Origin: Indioceanicola profundi
GTDB taxonomy: Bacteria > Pseudomonadota > Alphaproteobacteria > Azospirillales > Azospirillaceae
Reading direction: 5' to 3'
DNA: 64,000 nucleotides
NCBI RefSeq assembly: GCF_003568845.1
Contig: NZ_CP030126.1
Span: 1 to 64,000, forward strand
Every line of letters starts with the position of its first letter. Positions within the stretch are counted from its first letter, which is position 1. A program made the position numbers and the translations under genes. Positions 56,271 through 64,000 of the stretch are shown piece by piece. The notes under the pieces were generated by a model that ran no database searches, was not told the origin of the DNA, and saw only the letters and a list, made by a program, of their open reading frames with translations.

Positions 56271-56903
56271 ATGCACGTTACCGTCAAAGGCAAGCAGCTT
56301 GACGTCGGCGATGCCCTGCGCACCCACGTCAACGAGACTCTGACCAATCTGGTGGGAAAGTACTTCTCCAACCCGATCGATGCGCTGGTGGTCCTGTCCA
56401 AGGATGCCGGCCTGTACACGGCGGATATCCAGGTCCATGTGGGCCGGGGTATCCTGCTGCAGTCCAATGCCCAGGCATCCGAACCCTATCCCGCCTTCGA
56501 TGCGGCGGCGGAACGGGTGGCGAAGCGGCTGCGCCGGTACAAGCGCCGCCTGCGGGACCACAATGCCCGGCTGGCTACGGCCGCGGAAGTGGCGCTGCCG
56601 GCCCGCAAATACATCATCGAGGCGCCAGCCGACGAGATGGACGGCGCGGAGACGGATGTCGGCCTGGATGGCGGCGCGGAGAGCGCCGACGGGGCCCCCA
56701 TGATCGTGGCCGAGATGAAGACCGACATCGAACTGTTGACGGTCTCGGAGGCTGTGATGCGCATGGATTTGGCCGACATCCCGGCCCTGATGTTCCGAAA
56801 CCGGGCACATGGGGGCCTGAACATGGTCTATCGCAGGCCCGACGGGAATGTCGGTTGGGTCGATCCGGCGGATTCAGGCGCGGCCAAAGAGGCCGGAGCG
56901 TGA
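56271..56903 (+). CDS. hpf: Ribosome hibernation promoting factor, long form
   Basis: A 210-residue HPF/RaiA. The N-terminal domain (about 1-105; MHVTVKGKQLDVGDALRTHV, YTADIQVHVGRGI, RVAKRLRRYKRR) binds the decoding site. The C-terminal domain (about 150-205; LTVSEAVMRMDLADIPALMFRN, GGLNMVYRRPDGNVGWVDP) dimerises 70S particles into 100S. The long form is normal in alphaproteobacteria. It follows rpoN, as in many genomes. Confidence 0.96.
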   Translation: MHVTVKGKQLDVGDALRTHVNETLTNLVGKYFSNPIDALVVLSKDAGLYTADIQVHVGRGILLQSNAQASEPYPAFDAAAERVAKRLRRYKRRLRDHNARLATAAEVALPARKYIIEAPADEMDGAETDVGLDGGAESADGAPMIVAEMKTDIELLTVSEAVMRMDLADIPALMFRNRAHGGLNMVYRRPDGNVGWVDPADSGAAKEAGA

Positions 56904-56906
56904 TCC

Positions 56907-57413
56907 ATGCTGCTCCAACGACAAATTCCCTCCGCCTCCCTCGCGTATCTCCTGATGAATGACCTCATAACGCCGGACGGCATCCTTCCAAACCTGCGAG
57001 CAGGTTCCAAAAAGCAGGCCTTGCAGGAACTGGCCCGCAAGGCCGCGGAGCTGACCGATCAGCATGAGCGCGCCATCTTCGACGTGCTGCTGGAGCGGGA
57101 GCGGCTGGGCACCACCGGCGTCGGGCGCGGCATTGCCATTCCGCACGGCAAGCTGCCGGGCCTGACCCAGGTGACGGCCGTGTTCGCCCGGCTGGAGAAG
57201 CCGGTGGATTTCGAGGCCATTGATGAGCAGCCTGTGGATCTGATGTGCCTGCTGCTGGCCCCGGAACAGGCCGGCGCCGACCATCTGAAGGCGCTGGCCC
57301 GCGTCAGCCGCCTGCTGCGCGACCCGGTGCTCTGCGACAAGCTCCGCGGGGCGGAGACGGCGGACGCCATCTACGCTCTGCTCGCCCAGACGGAGCAGAG
57401 CGACGCCGCCTGA
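56907..57413 (+). CDS. ptsN: PTS IIA-like nitrogen regulatory protein PtsN
   Basis: A 168-residue EIIA(Ntr). ILPNLRAGSKKQALQELARKAAEL opens the domain, TTGVGRGIAIPHGKLPGL contains the phosphorylated His, and the C-terminal helix ends near YALLAQTE. The ATG at 56907 is four bases after hpf; an ATG at 56955 (MNDLITPDGI) is the start more usual for the family, so the N terminus is uncertain by 16 residues. Its phosphoryl donor is probably the HPr at 17460-17777. Confidence 0.94.
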   Translation: MLLQRQIPSASLAYLLMNDLITPDGILPNLRAGSKKQALQELARKAAELTDQHERAIFDVLLERERLGTTGVGRGIAIPHGKLPGLTQVTAVFARLEKPVDFEAIDEQPVDLMCLLLAPEQAGADHLKALARVSRLLRDPVLCDKLRGAETADAIYALLAQTEQSDAA

Positions 57414-57472
57414 GCGACCGCTTCCGGTACTGGAAGACCGGGCGGTCCCGAGCGCCCCAAGCCCCCGACAGA

Positions 57473-58204
57473 TCAGCCCTTCGCCAGCACGTCCAGCCAG
57501 CCGACCAGATCGTCGGTGACATGGTGGATGTGGTCGCCATGACCGATCCCGCCGCCATCCGGACGGGACCAGTCGGCTTCGCTCCGGACCCACACGGTGG
57601 TCATCCCCATGGCCGCCGCAGGGACCAGGTTGCGGGCGATGTCCTCCACCATGACGGCCGCCTTCGGCTCCACGCCGAAACGCTCGGCGAAGACGGCATA
57701 AGGCCGCGGGTCGGGCTTGGGCACGTAGTCGGCCGCCACGATGTCGAAGATGCCGTCGAACCGGCCGGCGATGCCCAGCCGGGCCAGCACATTCTCCGCA
57801 TGGCGGGTGGAACCGTTGGTGTAGACCAGCTTGCGTCCCGGCAGCCGGGCCAGCGCCGCATCCAGGCGGGAATCGGGGCTGATCGGCGTTACGTCGATGT
57901 CGTGGACATAGTCCAGGAACGGCACCGGATCGATGTCGTGCTCCACCATCAGTCCGCGCAGCGTGGTGCCGTAATCGCGGAAATACCGCTTCTGCTTGGT
58001 CCGGGCCTCCTCATACGGGATGCCGAAATGGCCGGCGATGAACTCGCCGATGCGGCGATCGACCTGGGCGAACAGGTTGCACGCGGACGGGTACAGCGTG
58101 TTGTCCAGGTCGAACACCCAGTCCCGTACATGACGGAACAAGGACGGGTCGGGCGGGGTGGCGGTCAGGCTGGCAGGGCCGGCGGGAATGTTGGTCTGTG
58201 TCAT
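57473..58204 (-). CDS. HAD-superfamily pyrimidine 5'-nucleotidase-like phosphatase
   Basis: A 243-residue HAD hydrolase. WVFDLDNTLYPSACNLF is the DxDxT nucleophile motif, LVYTNGSTRHAENVLARLG is motif II, and KPDPRPYAVF with VMVEDIARNLVPA are motifs III and IV. It matches the alphaproteobacterial relatives of yeast SDT1/PHM8 (pyrimidine 5'-nucleotidase family). ATG 58204 is the more typical start. It is convergent with ptsN. Confidence 0.92.
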   Translation of the reverse strand: MTQTNIPAGPASLTATPPDPSLFRHVRDWVFDLDNTLYPSACNLFAQVDRRIGEFIAGHFGIPYEEARTKQKRYFRDYGTTLRGLMVEHDIDPVPFLDYVHDIDVTPISPDSRLDAALARLPGRKLVYTNGSTRHAENVLARLGIAGRFDGIFDIVAADYVPKPDPRPYAVFAERFGVEPKAAVMVEDIARNLVPAAAMGMTTVWVRSEADWSRPDGGGIGHGDHIHHVTDDLVGWLDVLAKG

Positions 58205-58271
58205 GGGGCGGAGAATGGGGGGTGACGATGGCTGCGGCAAGTGCCGGATCGTCCACCCCCGTCTTTCCGCC

Positions 58272-58703
58272 TCAGCCCCGGCCGTAGCGCAACTGGTCCA
58301 TCATGTCGCGGTCCACGATGGTCTTGCCGATGGGGGCCAGGGACAGGCCGGCGAACTTGAAGTGCTGCCAGCCGAAGGGGATGCCGATGATGGTGATGAA
58401 CAGGCCGACACCGGCCACCACATGCCCGATGGCCAGCCACCAGCCAGCAAAGACGAACCAGACGATGTTGCCCAGCAGGCCGAGCGGGCCCGTGCCGACA
58501 TCCTCCTCGCCGTAGAACCGATCGCGGTTCACCGCGGTCCGGCCGAAGGGCCAGAGCATGTAGAGGCCGATGGTGAAGGCGGCGCGGGCCCAGGGAATGC
58601 CCACGATGGTCAGGATCATGATGATTCCGGCCAGGAACCAGGCCAGGGCCAGATTCCAGCCGAACATCAGAATCCAGACGATATTGAGGATCAAAGCCAG
58701 CAT
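58272..58703 (-). CDS. YccF-family inner membrane protein
   Basis: A 143-residue membrane protein with two copies of the YccF domain, LNIVWILMFGWNLALAWFLAGIIMILTIVGIPWARAAF and LGNIVWFVFAGWWLAIGHVVAGVGLFITIIGIPFGWQHF in abbreviated form (positions about 5-43 and 74-113). About four helices are predicted. The function is not established in any organism that I know. It precedes the HAD gene by 67 bases. Confidence 0.9.
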   Translation of the reverse strand: MLALILNIVWILMFGWNLALAWFLAGIIMILTIVGIPWARAAFTIGLYMLWPFGRTAVNRDRFYGEEDVGTGPLGLLGNIVWFVFAGWWLAIGHVVAGVGLFITIIGIPFGWQHFKFAGLSLAPIGKTIVDRDMMDQLRYGRG

Positions 58704-58820
58704 TGGCGCGGTCCTTCCTGCTGCGGCGGCCCGGCCCTTCCGGCGGGGAAGGGGCGGGACCTGGGAAACGGCCGGGCGGGACCGTGGGTTTACATCCTCG
58801 ACATGGGAAGTTCCCCGGCA

Positions 58821-58858
58821 GAAGAAAAGGGGGGCGGCCCCAGGTCGAGGCCGCCCCC
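58821..58858 (-). terminator. Rho-independent terminator of the NSS transporter gene
   Basis: On the minus strand GGGGCGGCC pairs with GGCCGCCCC and is followed by CCTTTTCTTC. It lies 20 bases past the transporter stop. Confidence 0.8.
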
Positions 58859-58877
58859 TGTCACCGCACGTCCAGGT

Positions 58878-60254
58878 TCAGCCCAGGATTTTCTGGATGG
58901 CGACCGCCGCCACGCCGACTGGTGCGACGAAGCGGATCAGGAAGCGCCAGAAGCCGAACAGCGCCTCGCTGTCGAAGCCAAGCTCCCGCCGCAGGGTCTC
59001 GCTGCTTAGCACCCAGCCGGTGAACACCGCCATCAGCGCCCCGCCCAGGGGCAGCATGATGGAGGAGGTGACATAGTCGATGGTGTCGAACGGGGTCCGG
59101 TCGCCCAGGACTTTAACGTCCGACCAATCATTGAAGGACCAGACGGTTGCCAGGCCCATCACCCAGGCCACCAGCCCGATCAGGACGCACAGCAAAGGCC
59201 GGGACAGGCCGCTCCGCTCCTTCAGGGTGGCGACGATCGGCTCCAGCAGCGAAATGGAGGAGGTGATCGCCGCCACCGCCAGCAGCAGGAAAAACACCGC
59301 CCCCACGATCATGCCGAACGGCATGCTGCCGAACGCGACCGTCAGGGTGACGAACACCAGCCCCGGCCCCTCTCCGGGGTTCAGCCCGCTGGCGAAGACG
59401 ATGGGGAAGATGGCGCAGCCGGCCAGCAGGGCCACCGACGTGTCGGCCAGGGCCACCGTCACGGCCGTCTTGGGAATCGAGACGTCCCGAGGGAGGTAGC
59501 TGCCATAGGCCAGCATGGTGCCCAGCCCGATGGAGAGGGAGAAGAAGGCCTGTCCCGCCGCGGCGATGACGACATCCACCGTGATGGCGGAGAAGTCGGG
59601 ACGGAACAGGTAGGCGACGCCCCGCAGGAACTCGCCCTCCACCATGGCATAGCCCACCAGGAAGAGCAGCATGATGAACAATGCCGGCATCATCCAGGTG
59701 ACGAACGCCTCGATGCCCTTGGTCACGCCGCCGGCCACGATCGCCACGGTCGCCACCATGAAGATGCTGTGCCAGACCAGAAGCTGCTCGGGATTGGCCA
59801 GCAACGCGCCGAACACCTCGGCGGTCCGCTCGGCATTCGCGTTCGCCAGTTCGCCGGACAGCATCTCGGGGATGTAGGCGACGGCCCAGCCGGCGACCAC
59901 GCTGTAGAAGCTCAGGATCAGCAGGGCCGCGATGACGCCCATGCCGCCGATCCATCCCCAGGCGGTCGTTCCGCCATGGGTCCGGCCCAGATGGGCGAGC
60001 GCTGCCGCGGGGGCCCGCTGCGCCATCCGGCCCAGCATCAGCTCGGCGATCAGGATCGGCACGCCGAACAGCAGCACGATCCCGAGATACATCAGCACGA
60101 AGGCGCCGCCGCCGCCGGTGCCGGCCATGTAGGGAAACTTCCAGATGTTCCCCAGTCCCACGGCCGATCCCACGGCCGCCATGATGAACGCGAAACGAGA
60201 CGACCAGTGGGGCATACCGCCCGAATCCCCTGCCGCCTGGTTGGAAACCTGCAC
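58878..60254 (-). CDS. Sodium-dependent transporter, NSS (SNF) family
   Basis: A 458-residue membrane protein with about 11-12 helices and the LeuT-type fold. SSRFAFIMAAVGSAVGLGNIWKFPYMAGTGGGGAFVLMY in abbreviated form spans TM1-TM2 and the Na+/substrate site (residues about 16-55). GQAFFSLSIGLGTMLAYGSYL is TM6-like. Substrates of bacterial NSS proteins are amino acids or related compounds. GGAGG eight bases before the GTG at 60254 supports that start; an ATG 13 codons later is possible. Confidence 0.93.
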   Translation of the reverse strand: MQVSNQAAGDSGGMPHWSSRFAFIMAAVGSAVGLGNIWKFPYMAGTGGGGAFVLMYLGIVLLFGVPILIAELMLGRMAQRAPAAALAHLGRTHGGTTAWGWIGGMGVIAALLILSFYSVVAGWAVAYIPEMLSGELANANAERTAEVFGALLANPEQLLVWHSIFMVATVAIVAGGVTKGIEAFVTWMMPALFIMLLFLVGYAMVEGEFLRGVAYLFRPDFSAITVDVVIAAAGQAFFSLSIGLGTMLAYGSYLPRDVSIPKTAVTVALADTSVALLAGCAIFPIVFASGLNPGEGPGLVFVTLTVAFGSMPFGMIVGAVFFLLLAVAAITSSISLLEPIVATLKERSGLSRPLLCVLIGLVAWVMGLATVWSFNDWSDVKVLGDRTPFDTIDYVTSSIMLPLGGALMAVFTGWVLSSETLRRELGFDSEALFGFWRFLIRFVAPVGVAAVAIQKILG

Positions 60255-60508
60255 GGCCCTTACCTCCCCATGATTGGACGCGCCGGGGCGCCAGGGGATG
60301 TGCCGGGAGCCTCGCCCCTTCTTCTTGTCCCGCCGGTACCGGCCCATGTCCGAAGCCGGGCATGGTGCTCAAACCGTAGGACGGACGCAAGTTTTCCACG
60401 ATTTCGTGCTGCCGCGGGATGCAAACCTTCCCGCTGGCCCGTTCCGCTGGCAATGGCAGGGCCGGTCAGGCGGCCAGCTGGCGGTGCGAAGGGTGTCGCC
60501 CGGATGCA

Positions 60509-60550
60509 GTCACGCCTGTGGATGCGGCAGGCCGCATCCACAGGCGTGAC
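60509..60550. repeat. 42-bp palindrome with 20-bp perfect arms
   Basis: GTCACGCCTGTGGATGCGGC is followed by AG and then its exact reverse complement. The two-base centre is too short for an RNA loop without melting some pairs, and there is no U run. It lies between the DUF2934 gene and the NSS transporter, the only conspicuous element in a 387-base gap (60255-60641) with no supported gene. Confidence 0.8.
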
Positions 60551-60641
60551 CAGGTCGCCCAGCCAAGCGAAATGCGGTAACGTCGCCGCCTCGTCGCCGG
60601 GCTGCGACTCGGGGGCGCGGTACCGGCGCGCACCCTCCGGA

Positions 60642-60959
60642 TCAGCGCTCCGCGGCCTCGCGCTGGTTCTGGTGGCTGGGGGCGAGATTGCCCTGCTCCC
60701 CCTGGTCGGTCAGGCCCGGCACCTCGCCCTGGTTCTCGGCGATGAAAGCCGGCTCCACCGGCTGGTCGCGGGTCGCGACGTCGTCGGGGCCGTGGGACGG
60801 GTTGGGGCCGCGGGTCATGGCGGCATTGTCATGCTGCGCGATCAGCTCGGAGGCCATGTCCCAATGCTCCCGCTCCCTGCCCTCGGGGCGGCCTTCACGC
60901 TCCCAGATATCGTGGGCCTTCTGGCGGATACGGTCTTCCAGGCTGTTGTTGTCGCTCAT
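60642..60959 (-). CDS. DUF2934 family small protein
   Basis: A 105-residue hydrophilic protein. The first 40 residues (LEDRIRQKAHDIWEREGRPEGREREHWDMA) are the DUF2934 motif common in rhizobia and Azospirillum relatives. The rest is Asn/Gln/Pro-rich and probably disordered. Function unknown; these genes are often stress associated, but nothing here shows that. Confidence 0.85.
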   Translation of the reverse strand: MSDNNSLEDRIRQKAHDIWEREGRPEGREREHWDMASELIAQHDNAAMTRGPNPSHGPDDVATRDQPVEPAFIAENQGEVPGLTDQGEQGNLAPSHQNQREAAER

Positions 60960-61141
60960 TCCAATCTCCTTCCGACCCCGGCGTAGGCCTTGTCATATCT
61001 ACTCCAACAGCCGTCGCGGCTGGATGGCGCGCAGCGGCGCGTGCCGCCCGTCCAGGGAAGGCGGGTTGCAACCGATGGCAATTTAGGGCTAGTCTACCCC
61101 AACCGTTGCGCGGCCCCGGCCGTCTGGGAGGGAGTTCATCC

Positions 61142-61390
61142 ATGGCTTACGGCATTTCCGGCGCTGCCGGCGCATCCTCCGTGTTCAACACACCGGGCCT
61201 CCGCCCCACCGATCCGGCCACCCAGCAGGGAAAGCCGCAGCAGGCCGCCCAGCCTCCGCGCGCGGAGGAGGAGAAGGCGCAGGCCGCCGCCCCGGCCCAG
61301 TCCATGAACACCGCCCCGACGGAACAGGAGCGCAAAGACGCGCTCGCCTCCGGGGCCACCCGCGGCAGCTTCGTCAACATCCAGGCCTGA
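61142..61390 (+). CDS. Small hypothetical protein, probably disordered
   Basis: An 82-residue frame starting MAYGISGAAGASSVF, Gln/Ala/Pro-rich in the middle, with a more conserved-looking end (SGATRGSFVNIQA). GGGAGGGAG nine bases before the ATG and a clean stop suggest a real gene. No transmembrane segment or cysteine. I do not recognise a family. Confidence 0.65.
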   Translation: MAYGISGAAGASSVFNTPGLRPTDPATQQGKPQQAAQPPRAEEEKAQAAAPAQSMNTAPTEQERKDALASGATRGSFVNIQA

Positions 61391-61684
61391 AGCGGGAACC
61401 GGTCCACAGCGCCGAATACCGCAGCGCTGGAAGTAGCCGCCTTGTATGCCGGATTGGATGCGGCGTGATCTTTTTCGGCTGGCGCAGTCGCCACATCCGG
61501 CTTAAGCCTGAATTCTAGCCAATCCCTCTTGATTCCGCAGATATGCGCTGCCGGAACCTTTCTGCTCGCCCGCCATTCTCATTGGCGATGAGTGCGCTGC
61601 CGACGGACCCGCACGGAATGCGGGCCTCGGCGAAGCGGTACACCGCCGGCCATCCGGCCGGTCCAAGCGGAAAGGATGACACAG

Positions 61685-61852
61685 ATGATGACTCGACTGA
61701 ATGCCGCTGAGCGGGCCAAGAAGCTGATCCCCGTGGCCCTGCTGTTCTCCGTTCTGGGCGTCGCGGCCTGCAACACCGTCGAAGGTGCCGGGCAGGACAT
61801 CCAGGCCGGCGGACGCGCGATCGAGGACACGGCGGAAGACGTCAAGAACTGA
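61685..61852 (+). CDS. Entericidin-like small lipoprotein
   Basis: A 55-residue lipoprotein of the entericidin A/B family. A charged start is followed by LIPVALLFSVLGVAACNT, a lipobox with lipidated Cys near residue 25. The mature part, TVEGAGQDIQAGGRAIEDTAED, is the family's amphipathic helix. I chose the ATG at 61685 because AAGGA lies at proper spacing; ATGs at 61676 and 61688 are also in frame. Entericidins are linked to membrane stress in enterobacteria; the role here is unknown. Confidence 0.88.
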   Translation: MMTRLNAAERAKKLIPVALLFSVLGVAACNTVEGAGQDIQAGGRAIEDTAEDVKN

Positions 61853-61969
61853 TGCCGTTGCGGCGGGGCGGACTGGTCCGCCCCGCCGCGCCATTTCCAA
61901 GGGGCCGCGGCCGGCCGCCGCCCCGACTGACGGCTTGCGCCGCGCCTACGCCCGGTCCACACTCCGCGC

Positions 61970-62521
61970 ATGAGCGCCGCAGAACCACCCGCCCCCGCCG
62001 GCCCCTCCATCCGCGCCAAGCCGGAGGGGGACGACCGCGAACGGCTGATCTGCCCGGACTGCGGCTATATCGTCTATGACAACCCCAAGATCGTCGTCGG
62101 CTCCGTCGTTACAGACGAGGCCGGGCGAATCCTGCTGTGCCGCCGCGCCATCGAGCCGCGCAAGGGCTACTGGACCCTGCCCGCCGGCTATATGGAGCTG
62201 AACGAGAGCACCATGGAGGGAGCCCGGCGGGAGGCGTGGGAAGAAGCCCGCGCCCGGATCGAGATCGACAGCCTGCTGGCCGTCTACAACATCCCCCGTA
62301 TCAGCCAGGTGCAGCTCATCCACCGCGCGCACCTGGTCCATCCCCATATCGAGCCTGGGCTGGAAAGCCTGGAGGTGGCGATGTTCGCCTGGGATGATAT
62401 CCCGTGGGCCGATCTGGCCTTTCCCAGCGTTCACTGGTCGCTCAAGGAATTCGCCAAGCGCCGGGGCGTGGCTGAATTCGCCCCGGGCGTGAATCCGACC
62501 GACGCCGTGGACGGTCTCTAG
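61970..62521 (+). CDS. Nudix hydrolase
   Basis: A 183-residue Nudix protein. An N-terminal [13 protein letters not shown] segment looks like half of a zinc ribbon, as in NudC-like and ADP-ribose-type Nudix proteins. The Nudix box runs from [12 protein letters not shown] to REAWEEA at about residues 78-96; the Gly usually after EEx is replaced. The substrate cannot be assigned. It ends 23 bases before the esterase gene, so the two may be cotranscribed. Confidence 0.92.
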   Translation: MSAAEPPAPAGPSIRAKPEGDDRERLICPDCGYIVYDNPKIVVGSVVTDEAGRILLCRRAIEPRKGYWTLPAGYMELNESTMEGARREAWEEARARIEIDSLLAVYNIPRISQVQLIHRAHLVHPHIEPGLESLEVAMFAWDDIPWADLAFPSVHWSLKEFAKRRGVAEFAPGVNPTDAVDGL

Positions 62522-62544
62522 CTCCGCAATCCAAGAAGACGAAG

Positions 62545-63561
62545 ATGCGCCTCCATCACGATATCCCCGCCGGCACCGTCACCCGCCTGTCGGTGCATTG
62601 CCGTGCGCTGAAGGGCAACCTGCTGGGCGACCCGCATCTGCGGGCGGTGGACATCTGGACGCCGCCCGGACATGACGGGCGCGGCCTGCCGCTGCTGGTG
62701 GATCTGGTCGGCTTCACCGGTTCCGGCCTGTCGCATACCAACTGGAAGAATTTCGGGGAAAATGTGCCGGAGCGGCTGGACCGGCTGACGGCGGAAGGGC
62801 TGCTGCCGCCGGTGGCGGTGGCCTTCCCAGACGGATTCACCCGCCTGGGCGGCAACCAGTATGTCGACAGCCCCGTGCTGGGGAACTGGATGACCGCCAT
62901 CTGCGATGAGATCGTGCCCGCGGTGGAAGCGCATATCGGCTGCGGCGGGGAGGGGCGGCGCGGCGTCTTCGGCAAGTCCAGCGGCGGTTACGGCGCCATC
63001 ATCCACGCCATGAAGCGGCCGGATGTCTGGAGTGCTGCCGCCTGCCATTCCGGCGACATGGCGTTCGAGCTGGTCTATCTGGCGGAGATGCCGGACACCC
63101 TCCGCGCACTTGCCAAGCACGGCATGTCGGTCGCCAACTTCATGGCGGCGCTGGAGCGGAGCTATGCCAGGAAGGTGGGCGGGCAGGACACCCATGTACT
63201 GATGTCCCTGGCCATGTGCGCCACCTACGACCCCGCCCCGGATGAGCCTTATGGCGTGCGCCTCCCCGTCACCTCCGACACCTGCGAGGTGATTCCGGAG
63301 CGCTGGGCCAACTGGCTGGCCTGGGACCCGACGGTGATCGCGCTCGACCATGTCGAGGCGCTGCGCAGCATGAAGGCCCTGTTCATCGATTGCGGCGATC
63401 AGGACCAGTACAATCTGGTCTATGGCGCCCGCCGCCTGCACCGGACCCTGACCCGCGCCGGCGTGCCCCACCGGTACGAGGAATTCCCGGACAATCACAG
63501 CGGCATCGACTACCGCATGGATGAGAGCCTGCCCTTCCTGGCGGCGGCGCTGTACGGCTGA
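62545..63561 (+). CDS. Esterase-like alpha/beta hydrolase
   Basis: A 338-residue alpha/beta hydrolase of the enterochelin-esterase/esterase D group. GVFGKSSGGYGAIIHA holds the nucleophilic Ser in a GxSxG-like elbow (GKSSG), FIDCGDQDQYNL is the acid region, and FPDNHSGIDYR gives the catalytic His. No signal peptide is visible, so it is probably cytoplasmic. The substrate is unknown. Confidence 0.9.
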   Translation: MRLHHDIPAGTVTRLSVHCRALKGNLLGDPHLRAVDIWTPPGHDGRGLPLLVDLVGFTGSGLSHTNWKNFGENVPERLDRLTAEGLLPPVAVAFPDGFTRLGGNQYVDSPVLGNWMTAICDEIVPAVEAHIGCGGEGRRGVFGKSSGGYGAIIHAMKRPDVWSAAACHSGDMAFELVYLAEMPDTLRALAKHGMSVANFMAALERSYARKVGGQDTHVLMSLAMCATYDPAPDEPYGVRLPVTSDTCEVIPERWANWLAWDPTVIALDHVEALRSMKALFIDCGDQDQYNLVYGARRLHRTLTRAGVPHRYEEFPDNHSGIDYRMDESLPFLAAALYG

Positions 63562-63598
63562 GAGTATGGGCGGGAAGCCGGGGCCGTCGCATCTCGGC

Positions 63599-64000
63599 TC
63601 AGGCCGTCGCGAACAGCCCGGCGATGGTCCGCACCGCCAACTCCGCCTCGGCCCGGTCAGGCTCGGTGGAGGCGTCGCCATAGCCGAAGTAGTCGTCCGG
63701 GCCGACGAACTGGAACACCAGCCCGTCCTTCCGCGGCACGAAGGACACCTGTCTGTGGAACAGCCCGTAATCGACGCCGGCCTGCGGCATCATGCGGGCC
63801 AGCTGACCGCGCACGGGTACGACAGACTCGTCCCTGAACAGGGCGCGGGCGCCATAACCGGTGCAGTTCACCAAGGTCTTCTGCGGCAGCGCTGCGAAAT
63901 CTGCGGGATGGTGGAACTCCCGCACCTCCACATGGCCGCCATTGATCAGAAAGTCCGACATCAGCATCCGGAAATAGGGGGCGATGTTGAACATCATGAA
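63599..64000 (-). CDS. FAD-dependent amino-acid oxidase-like protein (C-terminal part)
   Basis: The C-terminal 130 or so residues of a DAO-type flavoprotein; the start lies beyond the window. LVNCTGYGARALFRDESVVPVRGQLARM is the conserved strand and loop near the FAD ring, and DGLVFQFVGPDDYFGYGD precedes the last helix. The pattern resembles D-amino-acid oxidase family members. Without the N terminus the exact activity cannot be given. Confidence 0.85.
   Translation of the reverse strand, partial: FMMFNIAPYFRMLMSDFLINGGHVEVREFHHPADFAALPQKTLVNCTGYGARALFRDESVVPVRGQLARMMPQAGVDYGLFHRQVSFVPRKDGLVFQFVGPDDYFGYGDASTEPDRAEAELAVRTIAGLFATA

Overview
This window is a GC-rich chromosomal stretch of an alphaproteobacterium, most likely in Rhodospirillales and near Azospirillum/Azospirillaceae. 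The evidence is gene content and order: divL beside ahcY, the short HPr kinase next to rapZ and a permease-less PTS, hrcA-grpE divergent from rph-rdgB, a TIGR02300 protein divergent from aroA-cmk-rpsA-ihfB, and lptCAB-rpoN-hpf-ptsN. The window opens on the dnaA start codon. The genus call is inference. Almost everything is core or ordinary accessory genome; I see no integrase, transposase, prophage, CRISPR array or rRNA operon.

Layout. 1-7.5 kb: dnaA, an ABM-fold protein, a small secreted protein, the nuclease-helicase gene addA without addB, and a membrane acyltransferase. 7.5-11.1 kb (minus): the lactate-utilisation operon lutA-lutB-lutC with a downstream Smr gene, carrying two apparent single-base deletions in C runs. 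11.2-15.6 kb (minus): a DivL-like kinase with Tyr in place of the phospho-accepting His, ahcY with an 18-bp palindrome upstream, and a fused antitoxin/PIN-toxin remnant. 15.7-19.7 kb (minus): hprK-rapZ-EIIA(Man)-HPr-EI, a regulatory phosphotransfer chain. 19.8-26.6 kb: an Rrf2 regulator divergent from a thioredoxin-reductase-like flavoprotein, an FtsX-type ABC transporter divergent from tesA, and a FIST sensory protein. 26.6-34.4 kb: a TauE exporter, an Hsp70-like protein, XRE and Fur-family regulators, and argD-argF-hslO. 34.4-42.7 kb: tungstate-type tupA/tupB, grpE and hrcA, rph and rdgB, a CYP152-type P450 peroxygenase, an orphan binding protein and a histidine phosphatase. 42.8-51.9 kb: tRNA-Ala(GGC), a TIGR02300 protein, aroA, a broken Uma2 gene, cmk, rpsA, ihfB, a LapA-domain protein, an NDUFA9-like protein, tRNA-Leu(CAG) and a short RNase D. 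52-57.4 kb: lptC-lptA-lptB-rpoN-hpf-ptsN. 57.4-64 kb: a HAD phosphatase, YccF, an NSS transporter, several small proteins, a Nudix hydrolase, an esterase and a truncated flavin oxidase.

Connections. The EI/HPr/EIIA(Man)/HprK module and EIIA(Ntr) lie in separate operons with no sugar permease nearby, so they probably form one regulatory PTS tied to nitrogen and envelope control. lptCAB (LPS export), rpoN, hpf and ptsN are packed closely. Four genes (smr, lutB, uma2 and the orphan binding protein) look shifted by one base. These should be checked as sequence errors before any biological reading, because the apparent LutB-LutC fusion is explained by one missing C.

I found no convincing undescribed system. 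The items most worth a second look are the ahcY palindrome, the long inverted repeat between the Rrf2 gene and its flavoprotein, the Tyr-box kinase, the antitoxin-PIN fusion and the 42-bp palindrome near 60.5 kb.
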